Program-made: the position numbers and the translations under genes
Shown here: positions 25,001 to 39,900 of the stretch, piece by piece
Numbering within the stretch: position 1 is the first letter of the stretch
Layout of the letters: every line of letters starts with the position of its first letter
Origin: Cymodocea nodosa
Taxonomy: Eukaryota; Streptophyta; Magnoliopsida; Alismatales; Cymodoceaceae
Assembly (NCBI GenBank): GCA_036874045.1
Contig: CM072344.1
Coordinates: forward strand, 14,480,501 to 14,544,500
Length of the DNA stretch: 64,000 nt
Reading direction: 5' to 3'
The notes under the pieces: model-generated
Told to the model about the DNA's origin: nothing
Databases searched by the model: none
Seen by the model: the letters and a program-made list of their open reading frames with translations, nothing else

Positions 25001-26748
25001 ATTTTTCATTATGAGTTTTTTTCAGTTATTTGTATATGATTTAAGATTTTCCTCATGCATGTGACTACCATATCTCTATCTAATTGAAATTTTATATATG
25101 ATAATTTCTTAGAAAATTTATCTAGGTGTTTTTATACGCTTATCATAACTTGTTTTATATTAGCTAAGTTTCAAATTGAAATTTGAATATTTTTGGTCAT
25201 TTTCACAAAAGTATTGTATTTCTACGGATATATCCTTGAACCTTGACACGTTTCCTTTTTTCAAGGAATCAATCCTTGATACCATACCAATATTTGAAAC
25301 ATTGGTTGTATCCTTAGAAGATGGGTCTTCACTGTGAAGTATTTAAATGGATCAAAAGAGGAAGAATTCTCTTGACAAAATAAAGCTTTGGGAGCTGCTT
25401 GAGGGCAAGACCAATTCCCAACATGGTTTTTTCAGCCTAACAGCAAAAAAAGGCATCTTCCCTAGGTGGCAATATTTCATCAATTAAGAGTAGGTGCACT
25501 TCAATGGGGACGGTTAAGTTCATTACATGCAGGATGTTCAGAATCTTTAGATGAAGGATACGACCTCTTGTGGTGGAGCTTGTGTTAAGGGTCTGTGGGT
25601 TGTATAGGGCCTGGTGACCTACAACATCGATGAAGACTTCAAGGATGCGTAGGTTTCAGAATTCAGGGAAGGAGTTGGATGACCAAGAGGATGGAATGGA
25701 AATGGCAGAGTTTATCCCACAGGAAGTCATCAAACAGTGGCAGTAAAAGTTAAAACTATCAGGTCATTGAGTTAAGGAAGAGCTAGGATACAACAAATAG
25801 CTTTTACTTACCATCTGCTTATTCATGGGAGTCAGATCAAGAGGATGACATGGGTGCAATAGGTTGGTCCCATAAAATGCTGCTTTTGAAGGCAATGTGG
25901 TTGGACATTTGTCTCAAGGGCATAATGGGAAACTTTCGGTAGTGGTGACAATTAAAAGGTGAGATTGGAGCCTAGAATGGGCTAAGAGAGTTGATTTATA
26001 TTTGTACACAAAGAGTGCTTAAAAGGTGCAGTCGTGTAAGAGTTGGGAAATTATACATGGTTGGATTGCAATTTTAGGCATCCATGTGGACTGTAACGTG
26101 TATTAGTTTGATTTTCATAATTAATGTTGCACATTACAAGCCTTCATGTGGAGGATTGCAATGTGGAGTATGAGAATGGGTTTGGGGTATTAAACATCAT
26201 TCCCACCAGTCAGAAGAAAGAATTTTTTTGTAGGAAGGCTGCAGCTCACTCTCGAAATGATGTTGGGATGTGCTGCAGAAAATAAAAGGCTATTCAATAA
26301 TCTCATGGGGAAGAAAGTAGTATATAGGTCTGAAGAGGGGTAGGCAGTGACAGAAGGGACTGAGCTGAGTGATCCCAACCTTAGGTTGTTGATACCCAAT
26401 TAGCTGAGCTACTAAATTTCTGAAAACTACGATCACCTTGTACCAGACACCAAGTTGTGTGGGTGTGTGATGAAACTCAGTGACCCTCCTGTATAAGGCT
26501 AGACTAAGCATATATCAAAGTGCCGGATCTAGACTGTGACACTCTAGTGTTTTGAATACTGACTCCTGACAAAACTTTCTTAAAAAATTTCATAGACAAA
26601 AAATATAAAATAAAGGGCATAGTATCTGAAATTAATACTCAACAATGCATACAAAATTACACACAGAGAACATGTTGCAAGCTTTCTCGATATAGAAAAT
26701 GTTAAAAAAATCTTCATCAAAATATTTTAAGGTGATTTACCTTACATG

Positions 26749-27939
26749 TCAGCTCTTTCCCATTATAGATCTGACACTTTCTAAAATACGAAAATAGTCA
26801 TAAAACAAACAAGAATGCTCTCCTTCCAGTCCATCTCTGCTGACCCTATTACTACCAGTCAGATTATTACATGGACTGCCCCCAATAACCAAATCGAATC
26901 CACCATATTCACGTATCAACTGTTCCAAATAGTCAGCCGTAAGTTGTTGAACATCAGCAATGTCAATCAATGTTCCAGTTTGGCCAGTCTGCTCCCACCA
27001 TCCCCTTAAAATGTTTCTGTTAATCTTAGAAATTTCTACCGAAACAACTGTTCTCATATGAATCCCCAACCGATGCAGGGCCACTTCAGCTCCCCCAATA
27101 CCAGAGAAAAGAGACAGAACATTTATTCCATTGGGATAAATTTGTTTCAAAACAGATAAATGATATGCCACAGTGTCCACTTGAAATGAATTTCCAAGTG
27201 ATCTATATCTCTCAGTCCTACTAATACCACCTCCCCTAGTATGATTGTTGGGAAAACCCAAAAGTGATTCAATTTCATCGGGTTCCAATGGAGCCACCTT
27301 GTTTAATCCAACCCATACAAGATTCCATTTTCGACAATGGTAAAGAATATGCTGCTGAACTGACAATGGAGGTGGGTCATCTGAATCAGAAACAAGATTG
27401 CGTATACGTTCTGTCAATTTAGCACTTGCAACACATGTTTGTAAACAGTTCAGATGCGTTCTTGGATCCCAAGAAGGCCACCACATCCTTGTCAATGGCA
27501 GTGCTTCATGTATGGTTTGTGGCTGTAAGGGCTGAAGAGGAAATCTATTTTGAATTGGAAGATTATGAATGTAACCTCTTTTGCGATTAGCAGCACAAAA
27601 AAACTTTGAATCAACAAATTCAGGCTGAATATCATACAAAAAGCGTGAAATTTCCTCCCAAACCCCTTTTGGTGTCAGTGCCACATTTTCATAGTAGAAA
27701 TAAGGTGGCCCAATTGCTGCCTCAGGAAGCTTTCTATTTGGGACAAGCCTAGCATCATTAGGCAGGCTAAATCCAATCATTGGTTTTGGGACATTGACCG
27801 AATCTTCTTCATAACTATATTTCTTAATGAAGTCCTGCTGTTTAGGACGAAAAACCTGTTTCCTCACACCATTGTCCATCCATCTTCCTTTCTTGGTCAT
27901 ACAAGAATCGCCATCAGCATATCTTTTCTTTACTCTATA
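26749..27939 (-). CDS. DRM2: Catalytic exon of DRM methyltransferase
   Basis: This single exon encodes the whole C-terminal methyltransferase domain (396 residues). Counting from the internal Met at 27900, the motifs come in the circularly permuted order that defines DRM enzymes: ENV (motif VI) at 71-73, [13 protein letters not shown] (motifs IX/X) at 236-248, then the AdoMet-binding FSGIGG (motif I) at 265-270, VVSVEIS (II) and finally GGSPCNN (IV) with the catalytic Cys at 344. All are intact and there is no frameshift, so the enzyme core looks functional. The exon starts after tgcag (27940-27944) in phase 0. Confidence 0.95.
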   Translation of the reverse strand, partial: YRVKKRYADGDSCMTKKGRWMDNGVRKQVFRPKQQDFIKKYSYEEDSVNVPKPMIGFSLPNDARLVPNRKLPEAAIGPPYFYYENVALTPKGVWEEISRFLYDIQPEFVDSKFFCAANRKRGYIHNLPIQNRFPLQPLQPQTIHEALPLTRMWWPSWDPRTHLNCLQTCVASAKLTERIRNLVSDSDDPPPLSVQQHILYHCRKWNLVWVGLNKVAPLEPDEIESLLGFPNNHTRGGGISRTERYRSLGNSFQVDTVAYHLSVLKQIYPNGINVLSLFSGIGGAEVALHRLGIHMRTVVSVEISKINRNILRGWWEQTGQTGTLIDIADVQQLTADYLEQLIREYGGFDLVIGGSPCNNLTGSNRVSRDGLEGEHSCLFYDYFRILESVRSIMGKS

Positions 27940-30900
27940 CTGCAGAAAGAAAATTGACAGTCAAAAATCAGTGTTACTAATGCAAAAGCTGACCTATAAA
28001 GACAGATTTATGAAATATATTTAACACACTAGGGAAAATTTGATGAATTCATTTTTACTCATTTATGGGATATTTAGCAGATACCTTATCGTCAAATGTG
28101 TCACTAAAAGGGCCAAATTCATCAAGATGGTCATCGTATTCTTTAGCAACTTGGGCAGCGCTAATTGAGTCAGCTATCTCCGACAAGGAGGCACCAAAAC
28201 CTGCAAAGAATTCATAGATATTATATGCAAGTACTAGAAGGTCTCTGAAACTATAGGTATTTTTTGAGAGAAAATAAGGATGAATCTTATTAATAGAAGA
28301 GCATCCAATAAGATGCAATATTTACTCAGGAGGTAGAGTCAGAGAAAAAAACTAACTGTAGATTAACATAAGTGCTGTACCATAACAAAACTAAGCAACA
28401 AGCATGTGCAGATGGATCCTCGCACCTGCAAAGATTGCCCTGCCCTCAACAACACCTCAATTCCATAAACCAAATAGACAGCAGCATATAACATTACAGG
28501 CCAACATCCTTAGGTTGTTCCACACTCTACTTGATCTCCCATACAGTATCAGGCAAGTTTTGATGCAGGATTTGTTGGGCATCCATCATGGCCGGTGGCT
28601 TATCAGGAGTTAGTTGGTGGTTGCTGCTGACAAGCAAGCTGGGTGTTCATCCCAGATATCTGTCTGTCAAGTCCAGTTATCTGTTTGCCCCCAGATTTCC
28701 ATGTTTCTATTTCCGATCATCCATGTTGCTTTTCTGGAAACTTTGCCAATGCCAAAGCCAGTTATCCATGTTCTGAACACGGATTGCCATGATTTGATTC
28801 CTGGACTTCCAGATTCCAATTCCCAGTACCCTGTATGCCCAATTCTGGATGTCTGTGTTTCAGCTCCCAATTTTCTGTATTCCTGGAATTTGTTGTTTCA
28901 GCCAAATTTCCGTTTTGCTTCCCGTCTTGTTTTCTGGATTTCCTTTGGGCTATTCCCTTGCTTGATTTCTTTGTTCTCTCAGGCTTGTGTTTTTTATATT
29001 GTTCAGTTTTTTTTGGTGGAATTTTGGCCTAGACCCCTCCACCCTTGTATCCTTGCTTTTATTTGGGTCCCCGCCCCATGAATAGAATGGGGGTATTCTG
29101 TTAAAACAAAAAAGGTCGTTCTACACTGAATTACTTGCAGACTCAACGATTCCAATACCCAACCACTAACATTGCAAGAAAATAACATGTGGTCCATACT
29201 CTCCACATTACCATGACATAAGGTGCATTTCAAATCAGAGTCCCCTATCCACATTTGCAATAAAATTCAGAGACAAGCCAATCATGGAATATAAGACACA
29301 TGGAAACATGAGATTTAAGAGGGAATTTACATTAGGAACAATGTAATCAGCATTCTTATCATAGGAACTAGGCGACATTATGACATAGGATCAGAAACTC
29401 AGGCAAAATCATATTATGATATAATCCCAAATTCAAAAAGAAATGTCGAAATTGTGATCTTTATGTTACATACAGTCAAGTCGGTATTCTAACATTTATG
29501 TCATCAATCTATGATACTTTCAACAAAACAAATATTGTATAATTGATTGAACAATGAAAGGATTCCATTATACATACTGTGGACAAAAATCATGAGAAAG
29601 TAAAACATAAAAGAGGAAGATAATTTTTGAAAACAAATTTATAATCAATTGAAAGGCTGTTTGTTTTAAAAATTATAAATTGATCTCAAATTCTCTTAAA
29701 TTTCTGAGCGTACCACATCTTCCAATTGCAGCAGACGCCTCATCTATGTTGAAACCCATTTCTATCAAGCTCAGAAGTTTCTCTTCTTTTGCAGAAAATG
29801 TTTCCTTTTTCTAATAAAAAAAATAGTAAGGATATGGAACCTAACACAGAGATAGTATTATCAATAAAATGAAAAACTACATGAAAATATGTTATCAAGA
29901 AAAACAATGAATAAAAATTAGCTACAATGCAAAAGAACATATTCCACACAAATTAATCAAAAAATAAAAGACTTTCAAGTAGCAGATTAATCATATTCCA
30001 CATGAAATAGAAACATTTTTTACGACTCAATATAAAAACAAAAAAAGTATCAATTGCATTTTTTATATAACAAACCTCATATAAAACAGTTTTTCGTGCT
30101 TTTTCTTTCCAATTTTTCCCTCAATCATAAAATATATTATATATGTCCTTAAACTTTTTCCTTTTTCACTTTTGCTCATGCTATTTAACAAATTTCCTCA
30201 TGTTAATTTTATAAATTACTATTACAAATTTATTTATGTTACTTATACAATCTAATTTTTCCTTTTGTGGATTCTCTCTTTACATATGTTATCTGTACAA
30301 ATTTGTCCATGTTCTTTTATAATTTATTATTATAAATTTTTTCATATTATTTTTATCAATTTATTTGTCACATTCTTAGGTATTGTCAGCTATTCATAAT
30401 CAAAAAAGACAAAATATGATTTCTAATTTTTAAATTTCATTAATGCATTCAAAAACTTTTCTTATTTCATTTGTGCTCTGTTACTTTTAAAAATTATATT
30501 CAAAAAATGTTACTTTTATAAATTATAATCTTGCATAAACGATGTTATGTGATTCCAGTTTTTCTATTTATGTTATATTATGTCATGTCACACCTACAAA
30601 TTGGAAAGGGACATAAATTGGATTTCACTTTATGGAGGTCTCGTCACAAATGATAGGGTGCAATCCATTCAATGATTCAGGTAGAAAATTTGGTGGTGGA
30701 CCTAACAGTGGACAAAAAAATAATGGAAGAGATGCAATTAATGGAAATGGACATGCTGAATGGCACAAGAGACTTTACTTCTACTTGGAAATCATATGAA
30801 CAGACTGTGGCAACTCTAGTAGTGTGTTGCAAGTATGACCCATCTCTACATCTCTCAGTTTTTGTCACTTTTGTAGGATATTGCTAGGAAAAAATGGGAG

Positions 30901-33900
30901 TTTTGGAGACTAGTTCCTAGTTTGTGTTAATGGATGGAAGAGGACACTAGGTAGCACTAGGATCGAGGTAAGGATATGTCTCTATGGTAAACAAGGTAGG
31001 AGACATGAGATTAGAGTTAAAGAGGTAACACTAACACTGGCTAAGAAGCTCTGGTGTTTGATGATTTTATCATTGTCAGAGAAGATAAACCTCTGCCGAA
31101 TGTCATTAACAACAAGAGAACTTCATATTTTGATGCTCCAATCATTAATCATGGTTTGATAATTGGCATCCATGTAACCTAAGTGGGTAGAGGAGGGGCT
31201 GTAAATGGTAGCCATATGAAGTCCTACAGTCACACTCTTAAGTTTGGTTAGATTAGTCATTCATGGTTAGCAAATAATTAATGTTGTCAAAGACGATCGA
31301 ATGATGATCCATGTACATTGCCATCAAAGCAATGGAGAGGAAAAACTTAAAATGGTAGAATGCAGATCTAAGTCCATCTAGAATGAACAACACTCAACTA
31401 TTGATCCCAATGATCATAATGCTAATGTGGCATACCAAAATGCATTAGTTGATCGAACTTCTCAAGTGTCCATTACACAAACATTTCTTAGATATAAAAT
31501 CATCTTCTGTAATGTGAATGGCTTATAGGAGCAAAACAAGAGAACAGTTTTCCGTGAAGAAAATATCAGGTGATTCTCATTAATACTAATAAAAAATACA
31601 AAAGAATGTTACAAGAAAAAAGATAGCAATAAGGCAAAAAGTACAACTACATTAGGATAAATACACCCTAGTCCACTCAGTGACAATGAATACTGCTAAG
31701 TGAACCCCTATCCTATGAAGATCTGGACGGGGACTCTTGGAAAATAATCTTGTCGTGATGGCACCAAGTAGCCCACACAATAAGATGTGGAATCTCATGC
31801 TTATGAACTATTTGTCTGCTTTACCCTTTCCCTTCATACGAGTAATAGGCTCTTCACAAACATTGGTAAGATCTGTGTTAGAGCTGCTGCTGCATATGAT
31901 TAAAGGTAAAGTTCCTTAACCCAATGGTGAAAGGACAGGCCCAAAACAAATGATTCAAGGCTTTGGGAGAATTGAAAGTCGCATGTATTCAAAGTTAGCT
32001 ATAGGAAGGTCAATCAGCTCATTGTCTTCAATCCAAGAGCCAAATTCGTACTTTTCTCTAGTGAAAGCTTGTTTGCTCGATTTTTAAACAAGGGCTCTAA
32101 ACATATTGAATTCCCCATAATAACCCATGGAAAAGACCATGGAGATGTGATATACAACAGCTCCTGCAGAAACTCTTATTCTTGTGTGTGATTTATAGGT
32201 TGATAGAGATTGGTACACGTCCATGCATTTCCACCTGTCAATTTTGAAGACAACTATTGCTGAAAATGATCCATCTTCCAGCATAAAGCCACCAACCATT
32301 TACTGTTCCATCCCAGAAAAATACCCTCCAGAAGCACCCTCTGCAATCTTTGCACAGACTTCATCAATACATCCATACCAAATCTGTCAAAGGAGGTGAG
32401 TAGTCTTTTAACTTGATTTCCTGAATACCCAGCACCATAACAGCACGAGTTCTAACCAATCTCCCATAAATTGTTGTTGCCCTTATCATTACATTCTTTG
32501 ATGTTCCAAGATACCATCTTCATCTATGATTAGTTTCCTTCCTCTCTCCCAAGTCCCTAACAACCCATAAATTGTTGTTGCCCTTATCATTACATTCTTT
32601 GATGTTCCAAGATACCATCTTCATCTATGATTAGTTTCCTTCCTCTCTCCCAAGTCCCTAACAACCCATAAATTGTTGTTGCCCTTATCATTACATTCTT
32701 TGATGTTCCAAGATACCATCTTCATCTATGATTAGTTTCCTTCCTCTCTCCCAAGTCCCTAACAACCATATCAGCCTAACTTTGAAGAATTTGTTGGATT
32801 TCATCATTATTTGGGTACCAGGATTCCACCGGGCCTGACAAGCAAGGCCCACCAGCAGTCTTTTGGAAGCCAGAATACATTTTCAAATTGCTAGCTGCAT
32901 GTTTGTCACCAAGAAGCTTTCATATCTGGAATAGATCAGGGGACTTAATTGGAATTGCTGAGCTAATATTCTCGGCTATAACATCCACCACTCAATTCCA
33001 AATTTGTTTCCTTTCTTCAAAATATCTTCCATAGAATCCCTATGACCCATCTGCAATCTCAACAATTGATAATGCCACCAATATTTCCATTTCCTCCATT
33101 GTCATTCAAAAAAATTCCCATTTGGTCTCCTCCTTTGCCAGGCACTGTTCCCACCATCCGCCATGCCCCTCCAATTGCCTAACCAGCCAAAGGACTGCTC
33201 GTCCCCTCATGTTCTCGTCCCTCCATCTCCTTTGGGCTGTCCTCCTCCCCAACTACTAAGAAATTGCTACCAGCTATTTCAACCCTCATCTGGTAATGAT
33301 ATGAGCCCAGCTAGCAGGATTGGCACAATGGATGACTTGGGCAGGATGAACATCTATCCAGAAGCATTGTAATCTTCAACTTTGACTTTCTTAGGTAGAA
33401 CTTGCTATAGCTCGCCAGGAACTGTGATGTACTCTAAAGAGTCAATTGATTGGAATCACCATAGCATCCCAAAGGGACTCACAATCAGTGCCAAATTCTC
33501 CACAATCCAAAGATCAAGGGGGATGTCAGAAAGTTGCACCCACACCAGTATACCTGAATTGGCAAGCCAAGCCCCCACATCTTGACCACATTCACTCCAC
33601 ACTAGAGTGAGAGAGCCCACTTCAGCACCTCCTTGTACATTAGATACAGGAATTAAATGAGAACCTATAAATAACCTCTTGATCCACCAATGAACTTTGG
33701 TGCCCTAGGTCTTGTTCAACCAACCTTCAACCAAATTAACTGAAGCCAATGTATTGCAAGCCACACATTTTCCCAATCTATAATTAAGGAATTAGGATTC
33801 TGCAACCCATAATGGAGGGTAAGAATGCCCCTTCTTCACATCTTGCTTAGTACTCTTCCTCACCAAGCCTCTATGACCCCCCCAGCATTCCTTTCAACCC

Positions 33901-36900
33901 TCGTAAAATCCCACTAGACCCCCTCACAAATAGACAGAAGAAACTCCTGTGCCCCGTCCCCTAGCAGAACTGGAACACTGCTGGATCTCTGCAGTTGAAG
34001 ACCCTATATGCCCAAAAGCCAAACACTAACCATCCAACCAACATCTCTCCCCCTTTCTGCCATTTGGCTGCCTCCCCCTTCCAAAGCCCCTTACCTTCCT
34101 GTAGTCCCTTCCCATCCCTGCCCCTCTAAGCAGGCCAGAATGCACCAGCAAATCCTTCTCCTTCTGTTTCCCCCTCACCCTCCACTAAAATATATCCCTC
34201 CCTAGAGTTACATACTCCCTATGTTACTTTGTTGATCTAATGTTGAAGGACATGGAGAAAACAATAAATGATTGCAAAAATAGTCACCAAGACAAGAACG
34301 ATGATAAGCTTAATATACAATCATTTCCACTTGTCGACATACATGAGATTCCTAGATTATTATGGTAATGACTTAGCTCAAAGTCACCAGGTTCACAACA
34401 AATTATATCATACTTCAATTCATGATTGATAAAAACTCAAATCGAAGTACATGTTTAGCTCAAAGATGTATAGATATGACAATGTGATGCCACTTGGTAG
34501 GAAGGTGACAGATTATCAACAACCACTCCTTTTGAGAGGATGCTAAAAGATTGTGAATATTATAAAGACATAAAGGTTCTTCACTTAACTGATGGAGACA
34601 AGAAACCTATGATGGATTACCTATACAAAGCGATGAAGCTAACAAACCGAAAAGTTGGCACAATGAAACTTGCAAGGCTATATACGTTAAATTGAGATGG
34701 TAAATGTTGCTGAATTCCTTAAGAGAACATATTAAATCATATATTCTTTTCATATCAACACAACCATTAGCTTTGACTTGGACAATGTGTAGATCTGTTG
34801 GTGTAAGGAATGTTGATCAGTAGTTGCCTTGAGTGAAATCAAAATTTTCATAGAGCAGCAACTTGAATTTGGTTTGCCTAGAACATACTAGCCAAGGGAA
34901 CTCAAAATCCAAGTAATAAATACAATGTGATATATTGCTTGATTCACTTTAACTCTATTTATTTATTATTTAAATGACATCGATATTTCATATTTTACAC
35001 TATAGCTGATTGGTAGATAATGCTTGGGACAGATGCTCTAAATTTGAGGAGGATTGCCATAAAAATTTTAAGTGAAACAACATCAACATGTAGATGTGAA
35101 AGGAACTGAAGAACATTCAATTTCATACACCCAAAAAGGGCGAAAATTTTAAAGACACAGAAATTAAGAAATGGAAGATAAAGACCATCTAGGTCTCATT
35201 GATCTTGCATTCATATATAAAGATTCATAAGAGGAGAATTGAATGGTTGATTGGATGATAGAAAATGGGCAGCAAATTTTAGACAAGACGGGAAGCAAAC
35301 CAGATTCAATGATAGCAGGCCAAGTTGGCATTGACATCAAAGAATCTATGAGATCTTCAGATGATTAACTTGACATCAAAGAATCTTTGATGTTCTTTAC
35401 AGATTCATCGGAAAGTGGTTATGAAAGGGATTCTTATGGACATGATGATTACTACCCTGCTAGTGAATAGTCTATAAGATTTAGGTCTTCTTATGATCCA
35501 CCTCCAAGACATCAAGTGGAGAGGGACAGAATTAGAATCAATGGGACAACTTTTATCTTTAGCTATCTAGAGCTAAGCCTCTTTATCAACATGCATATCT
35601 GGTGTGCAACGATCAAGCACAACCTTGAGATTGGGTACTCACTGGTGTCGTGTTGCTGTGGAAGGACATCGTAGTCGGGGAGATCGGAGAAGATGGTGAA
35701 ACTTTTATTAATGAAATGACTATCAAAGAAAAGACCATTGACAAACATTGATTATGACAAAACCGTTCATCAGTTTAAATAAGGACAACAATTATGGGAA
35801 AGTAGCCACTCTATAGTAACTACTAAACTAAAAATAACTAAATGACAATTATACCAAGTATAGCAAATGCCTTATAGCTCTTCCTTCCTCATACAGAGGT
35901 AGAGATCCCGTTGAATGGGCTATGGGCCATTGGGTGAGCCTCTAATTTGGGGTCATGACAATATCAATTTCAACCTACGTATTTGCTAAACTTCAAGAAT
36001 CTCTATCTCATTTGCATTGATCCAAGAATATCCAATTAAGTACAAAACATATTATATTCATATGTTATGGCAATATTATGTCATCTAGAGAGATTCAGGC
36101 ATGGCAAGCTTATAGATGGTACCATGCATAAAACTAGCAGTAAAGGTAACAAGAAGATTTCAAACTAGCAAGGCAATAGTATTGAAGTGTAATATGGTAC
36201 GTATCTTTTTTTTTTAATATCTAGAATATTTTCTTTGGTAGTATAATGTATTTTTATTGTGTTCTAAGATATTAAAGCCTGGATATTTCCTATGATTATT
36301 CCTGGATGTGTAATTTTTTTTATTACTTTAACTTGACTTATTCCCTAGTGATTCATATGTTTTAAACCTTTTTTGGAGACTTTGACGATTTTACTTAACT
36401 TTCATTGAAATTTCCACTAAAATTTGACATGTTTCCCTTTTTTGTCAGACCAAAACCTGACATGAAACCTAAGCTGAATTCCTTATTGATCCTTGCTGTT
36501 GCAATGAACACCCTAGGTTAACTACCAAATCCCATTTCCTCCTAAAATTGTTGGTAATTAACGAATACTACTATTGAAGAAGGAAAATATTCAATAAGAA
36601 TTTATAGATAAAACTTTGCGAGTAACATATCGTGGTATTTGATGTTGCTCGGTGCTGACCAACCTAATAGAGATTAACTTCACTCATACTATCAAACCAT
36701 GAAGCAACATGGCCAAACATGTGTCAAAAAAGGACTTTTGCCCAACAAAGCTGTGTGCCTAGATCATGGCAATAGAAAGTAAAGGGAAAGAGAGTCAAGA
36801 AACAATTACATGCATGACGTGAGACGATATTCAAATGGAAAAGTTCTATTTTAAAATACTTTGAATTTCATGGAATTCATACTTATAATATATTAGCAAC

Positions 36901-39900
36901 TCAGCAATAATGTTCTCAGTTCTCCATCATCAATTCATGAAAGACTAACAAAGAATATATAGAAGGCAGAACTTAGTCTGTACCTCACAGTCAAAATTCT
37001 CTATATCAGAGAAATCATCTGAGAGAACATCATCTTCCGAATCACAAGGAACATCTGGAGGGTGATTTTGTATTGGAGAAGATTTCTCAATTTCCTGAGA
37101 TTCACCAAAATTTCAATAAAAAAATATATAGAATGCAAGTAAACTGATATGTACTATCGGTTGAAGTAGATTTTTATCATTTATCATAAAATATCCATTA
37201 ATACAGTCATCATTTCTGCCTAAATTTGCCTCAAAAAAGTCGTTCATTTCCTAGCTTCATATACGATTAGAAAGATTAGCTATAAAAAACAATGTTGTAA
37301 CAACAGAAAAAAACTGACATTACATCAATTGGAAATTTTTTTTTAAAATGGAGGTTTAAACTGGAGTATTTGAGAAAATGATATAAACTAAAAATGAATA
37401 AATTCAGAAAAAGTTACATCTATCCAATCATCATTGCTACCAAATTAATTACATAAAGAATATTGTAAATAATTACATATAATATAATTCAAAAAATTTT
37501 GAATATTTCTATTTGTTGGTTAAGAGAAAGTACTTCAACACAAGCATATAAGAAATAGAATTTAAAGTTTTAAAGCACAAAATAATAAAATAATACTTAT
37601 TACAGTGGGTACCTAGTCATTTTTTAATTCCTTAAAAATATATTATAAATATAAGCATATTTAATAATAATTAATGTATACTTTTTAAGGGCAAAGAGTG
37701 GATCTCATTAAATAGACTAATAAGATATATACAGAGAGCAAAGTAAGGAAAAAAGGAACAACTATCTAAGACATAATCCTACTATGTGAGATTGGCCACA
37801 TGAAAAAGCAATAATCTATTTCTTACTCTATTCCTAATAAAATAATTTTTTAGCTTATCCCTTATAGTATTATCCATCTAAGCATACACATCTTAGCAAC
37901 ATTAACTAACTACATATGGTTATACTTTACAATCTAGTATTCTAAATCATAAAGTATAAGCGAATAGTACTTTCATAAAAATTTTCTTTTAATTTTAAGG
38001 GTATCTTCTTATCACACAACACTTAAAAAGTATCTCCACTTCATCAATTCTAGTTTAATCTTGTGTGAATCCAATCAGCGGATCCTGTTTAGGACCAATT
38101 AAGGATCCATTTAGTGCTTATCTATATATTGTAAACTTGTCTCCTTAATGAAGTTAATCTTTCTCTCTACTACTAGTTCTTCCACCTAGGGTTTCTTTCT
38201 CACATGGTATTAGAGCACTTAGATTTCTTCCTCTAATTTTTTTCTTGTTTTCATTCTTGGTTGGACACCTACCAAAACCCTCATTTTTCATTCCATCTCT
38301 TAATTGATAGGCGAAGTCCCATGAACACACACAGACACACGATTCACGAACACATGGGATTGATGGTCGTGTGACTCATGGACACAAGAGACCAATGCTC
38401 ATGTGACATGCAAGATTGTGACTTGCATACTATGTACTTGGACACAAGACTAGACGGACATTGCAAGACAGACAATTGTGTTTTTGGCTAGGAGTTCCTA
38501 TGTGTGGGTGTTTGGTGCATGATCTAATACACATTGTGTACACTTAATTGGTACTGTTTTTCCTACCCAATAGATGATTGACTATTGAATCCGACTTGTA
38601 GATGCACAGCTGCTGAATTCCGTCGATGTTCTATAGTGTTTAATAGTGATACTTGTGTATGCTTGGGATAGGAGTCCTTAACATCAATTGACTCTTATTG
38701 GTATCATTATGGCTCAACATGATTTAGCCATATGTTAGCTGTTTGGCACGAGTGTGCGACTTAACGATAAGAACTATTTAATGTAGTCAAAAAGCTTCTT
38801 CACATTTGTGGCAACACAACAGAAGAACAAGCATCTCACATGCCCACCACAAGATGTCAAAAGTGATGGATATGATGATTGGTTTATGGATGATTTAGTA
38901 GTGGTAACATAGCTCAAATATAACATGGAACCTAGTGTGGCCAAAGGCATGATGATGTTACGTCCAGCCAAGATGATTTGGGATACACTAAAATAGATGT
39001 ATGCTGAAAAGAAAAATATCTTATGAGTATGTGAAATTTATGAACAAATTTTCTCCTTAAGGATGATAGATTAGAGTATTCAAGAGTACTACAATACTAT
39101 TCACACGTTGTTTGGTGAATTCGATGTCTATTAGCTTGCCACTATAGACCCTACCATTTTAAGTTAATATAGGAATGATTTACAGGTGGCGGCATTCTTG
39201 TTTAGACTTTCCATTGAGTTAGCCTTGCAAGTTAGAGGACACCTTCTAGGTGGCAAGTTCACGTCTAATTTGGGGACTACCTTTGTTTGAGTACTTCGTA
39301 TCTCCAAGGGCACCACTCCAATTGTATGAGATACGTTTACTTTGGCTGTACGTGGGCAATATGAACAAAAATGGGGCAATGTAGATTCAAATAAAGGAAT
39401 GACTCCTTGCCCACATTGTGGCAAAACAAATCATCGCCTCGAAAAATATTGGAAGAAATTTGGAAAACCTTAGCAAAATAATTCTTGGTGGTGGCAATTC
39501 CCTTAGCATCACTTCCTATAAGTAGAATGTTATCTACATACATAGTAAGAATCACAGACTCTTTAAATTATTGGATAAAAATAGAGTGATCTACAACGCA
39601 CCAACAAAAACCCCCTTTTAGCATGACTTGACTAAACTTGTCAAACCATGCCCGAGGACTCTACTTCAACCCATAGATTGCCTTTTTCAATCTATAGACT
39701 TGTACTATATTTGAGACTCTAGAGTACAATTTTAGTCACTAAGACTCCATCTGGCTCAAGAAGTTCCACCATAATTATTTCTCAAGCAGACTATGAGAGA
39801 TTTATGCAGCTATAGGCCTCTTACTCCTCTACCATAGTTGCTTTGGCATCTACTTAAGGTATGAGTGTAATAATGGTAATTAGGTATGATAGTCCTTAGA

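Larger units (their letters stand above)
22600..26700. other. Gene-free stretch between MITE and DRM gene
   Basis: No gene is supported. A 118-codon open frame at 23529-23885 (minus) matches nothing I recognise. The part from 25.3 to 26.6 kb is less AT-rich and may be retrotransposon-derived, but no domain or LTR pair was seen. The DRM gene's 3' UTR should lie just below 26749. Confidence 0.35.

Noticed and set aside
26190..26511. Possible LTR or extra DRM 3' exon
   Set aside because: No matching second LTR was found and the DRM stop codon at 26749 ends the protein where the family normally ends.
28614..29081. 155-codon plus-strand ORF in a DRM intron
   Set aside because: Hydrophobic, low-information sequence next to a LINE tail; could be retroelement 3' sequence, not a gene.
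32084..32299. 71-codon minus-strand ORF as a separate gene
   Set aside because: It lies within the L1 LINE endonuclease region and is out of frame with it.
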